Translations under genes and position numbers: made by a program | The notes under the pieces: generated by a model | What the model saw: only the letters and a program-made list of their open reading frames with translations | Told to the model about the DNA's origin: nothing | Databases searched by the model: none | Part shown: positions 6,757-7,107 of the stretch, in pieces | Layout of the letters: each line of letters starts with the position of its first letter | Position numbering within the stretch: the first letter of the stretch is position 1 | Assembly: GCA_016762995.1 (NCBI GenBank) | Contig: JAESUT010000090.1 | Coordinates: 3,241 to 10,347 of the forward strand | From: Gammaproteobacteria bacterium | GTDB lineage: Bacteria > Pseudomonadota > Gammaproteobacteria > Pseudomonadales > Pseudohongiellaceae | Reading direction: 5' to 3' | DNA: 7,107 nucleotides

Positions 6757-7107
6757 CTAGACTCGCAAAGTTAACTCAATTTGCGAAAAACCTTTCTTCT
6801 GGGTCCGCTCTAGGCTTTCAACAGCTAACTCATCCAGTTTGTGCCTAGCAAAAAGTCTTATACCTGACTGCAGTTTAATCGGCATTTCGCTGATAGAAAT
6901 GTGCGTTATAAGGCCTTTCTCCAAGAACGCGGAGCCTAGTTCACCACCGCCCACGAACCATAAATGTTTTAGGCCCTCAGCCTTCGCCTCAATGATTACC
7001 TCATCTACTGCCTTACAAACCCTGAGATTCGCTCCGTCCAACGCCTGCAGTTCATTGCTGGTACAAACCCACGCTGGCTTGTCTTCATACGGCCACGACC
7101 CATAATT
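6757..7107 (-). CDS. Dihydrofolate reductase / RibD C-terminal domain family protein, N-terminus beyond the window
   Basis: This is the C-terminal 116 residues of a gene whose frame stays open to the last base, so the start lies outside the window; the TTG at 7041 is internal. Family members are about 170-180 residues, leaving roughly 60 missing. The visible part has the family pattern: WPYEDKPAWVCTS near the left edge (bases about 7095-7057), an LWFVGGGELGSAFLEKGLI segment with the NADPH-binding triple glycine, and PIKLQSGIRLF near the C-terminus (bases about 6885-6853). Proteins of this group resemble dihydrofolate reductase or the reductase domain of RibD, but most are uncharacterised NADPH-dependent reductases, so a role in folate or riboflavin synthesis should not be assumed. 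It ends with TAG, 129 bases upstream of DUF2333. Confidence 0.87.
   Translation of the reverse strand, partial: NYGSWPYEDKPAWVCTSNELQALDGANLRVCKAVDEVIIEAKAEGLKHLWFVGGGELGSAFLEKGLITHISISEMPIKLQSGIRLFARHKLDELAVESLERTQKKGFSQIELTLRV

Noticed and set aside
6839..7105. Plus-strand frame antisense to the dihydrofolate reductase-like gene
   Set aside because: The minus frame carries the family motifs; the plus frame is its shadow.

Overview
The window looks like ordinary chromosomal DNA from a gammaproteobacterium of moderate G+C content. A marine or other aquatic lineage outside the enterics is my best guess. The main taxonomic clues are a DUF2333 protein and a DUF2937 protein, families I associate with Gammaproteobacteria and relatives, plus a fused TRAP permease of a type common in marine proteobacteria. 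CTAG is not avoided here, unlike in enterics. I see no tRNA, rRNA, CRISPR array, insertion sequence, phage gene or integration scar.

Layout: two convergent gene groups meet at about 2680. On the left, reading rightward, are the 3' part of a fused TRAP transporter permease (1-1611, beginning outside the window) and, 52 bases later, a zinc-independent NADP-dependent oxidoreductase of the CurA/leukotriene B4 dehydrogenase type (1664-2677). On the right, reading leftward from the window end, are a 3' fragment of a dihydrofolate reductase/RibD C-terminal family protein (6757-7107), a 129-base gap, then DUF2333 (5578-6627, GTG start), DUF2937 (4983-5519), a SulP anion permease with a STAS domain (3181-4923, TTG start) and a YaiI/YqxD family protein (2685-3137). 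Gaps inside this leftward run are 58, 59 and 43 bases, so DUF2333-DUF2937-SulP-YaiI could be one transcript. The two groups end only 7 bases apart, and a perfect 9-bp inverted repeat lies just inside the 3' end of the yaiI-like gene.

How the genes may work together: the left pair would combine uptake of a small organic acid with reduction of an enone or similar compound, but the substrate is unknown. In the right group, DUF2333 and DUF2937 are both predicted inner-membrane proteins with large periplasmic parts and no established function, encoded directly upstream of a SulP anion transporter. This is the only arrangement here that could hint at an undescribed system, namely an anion transporter with two periplasmic-facing partners. 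It rests on adjacency alone. Otherwise the window is mostly known families in a normal arrangement.
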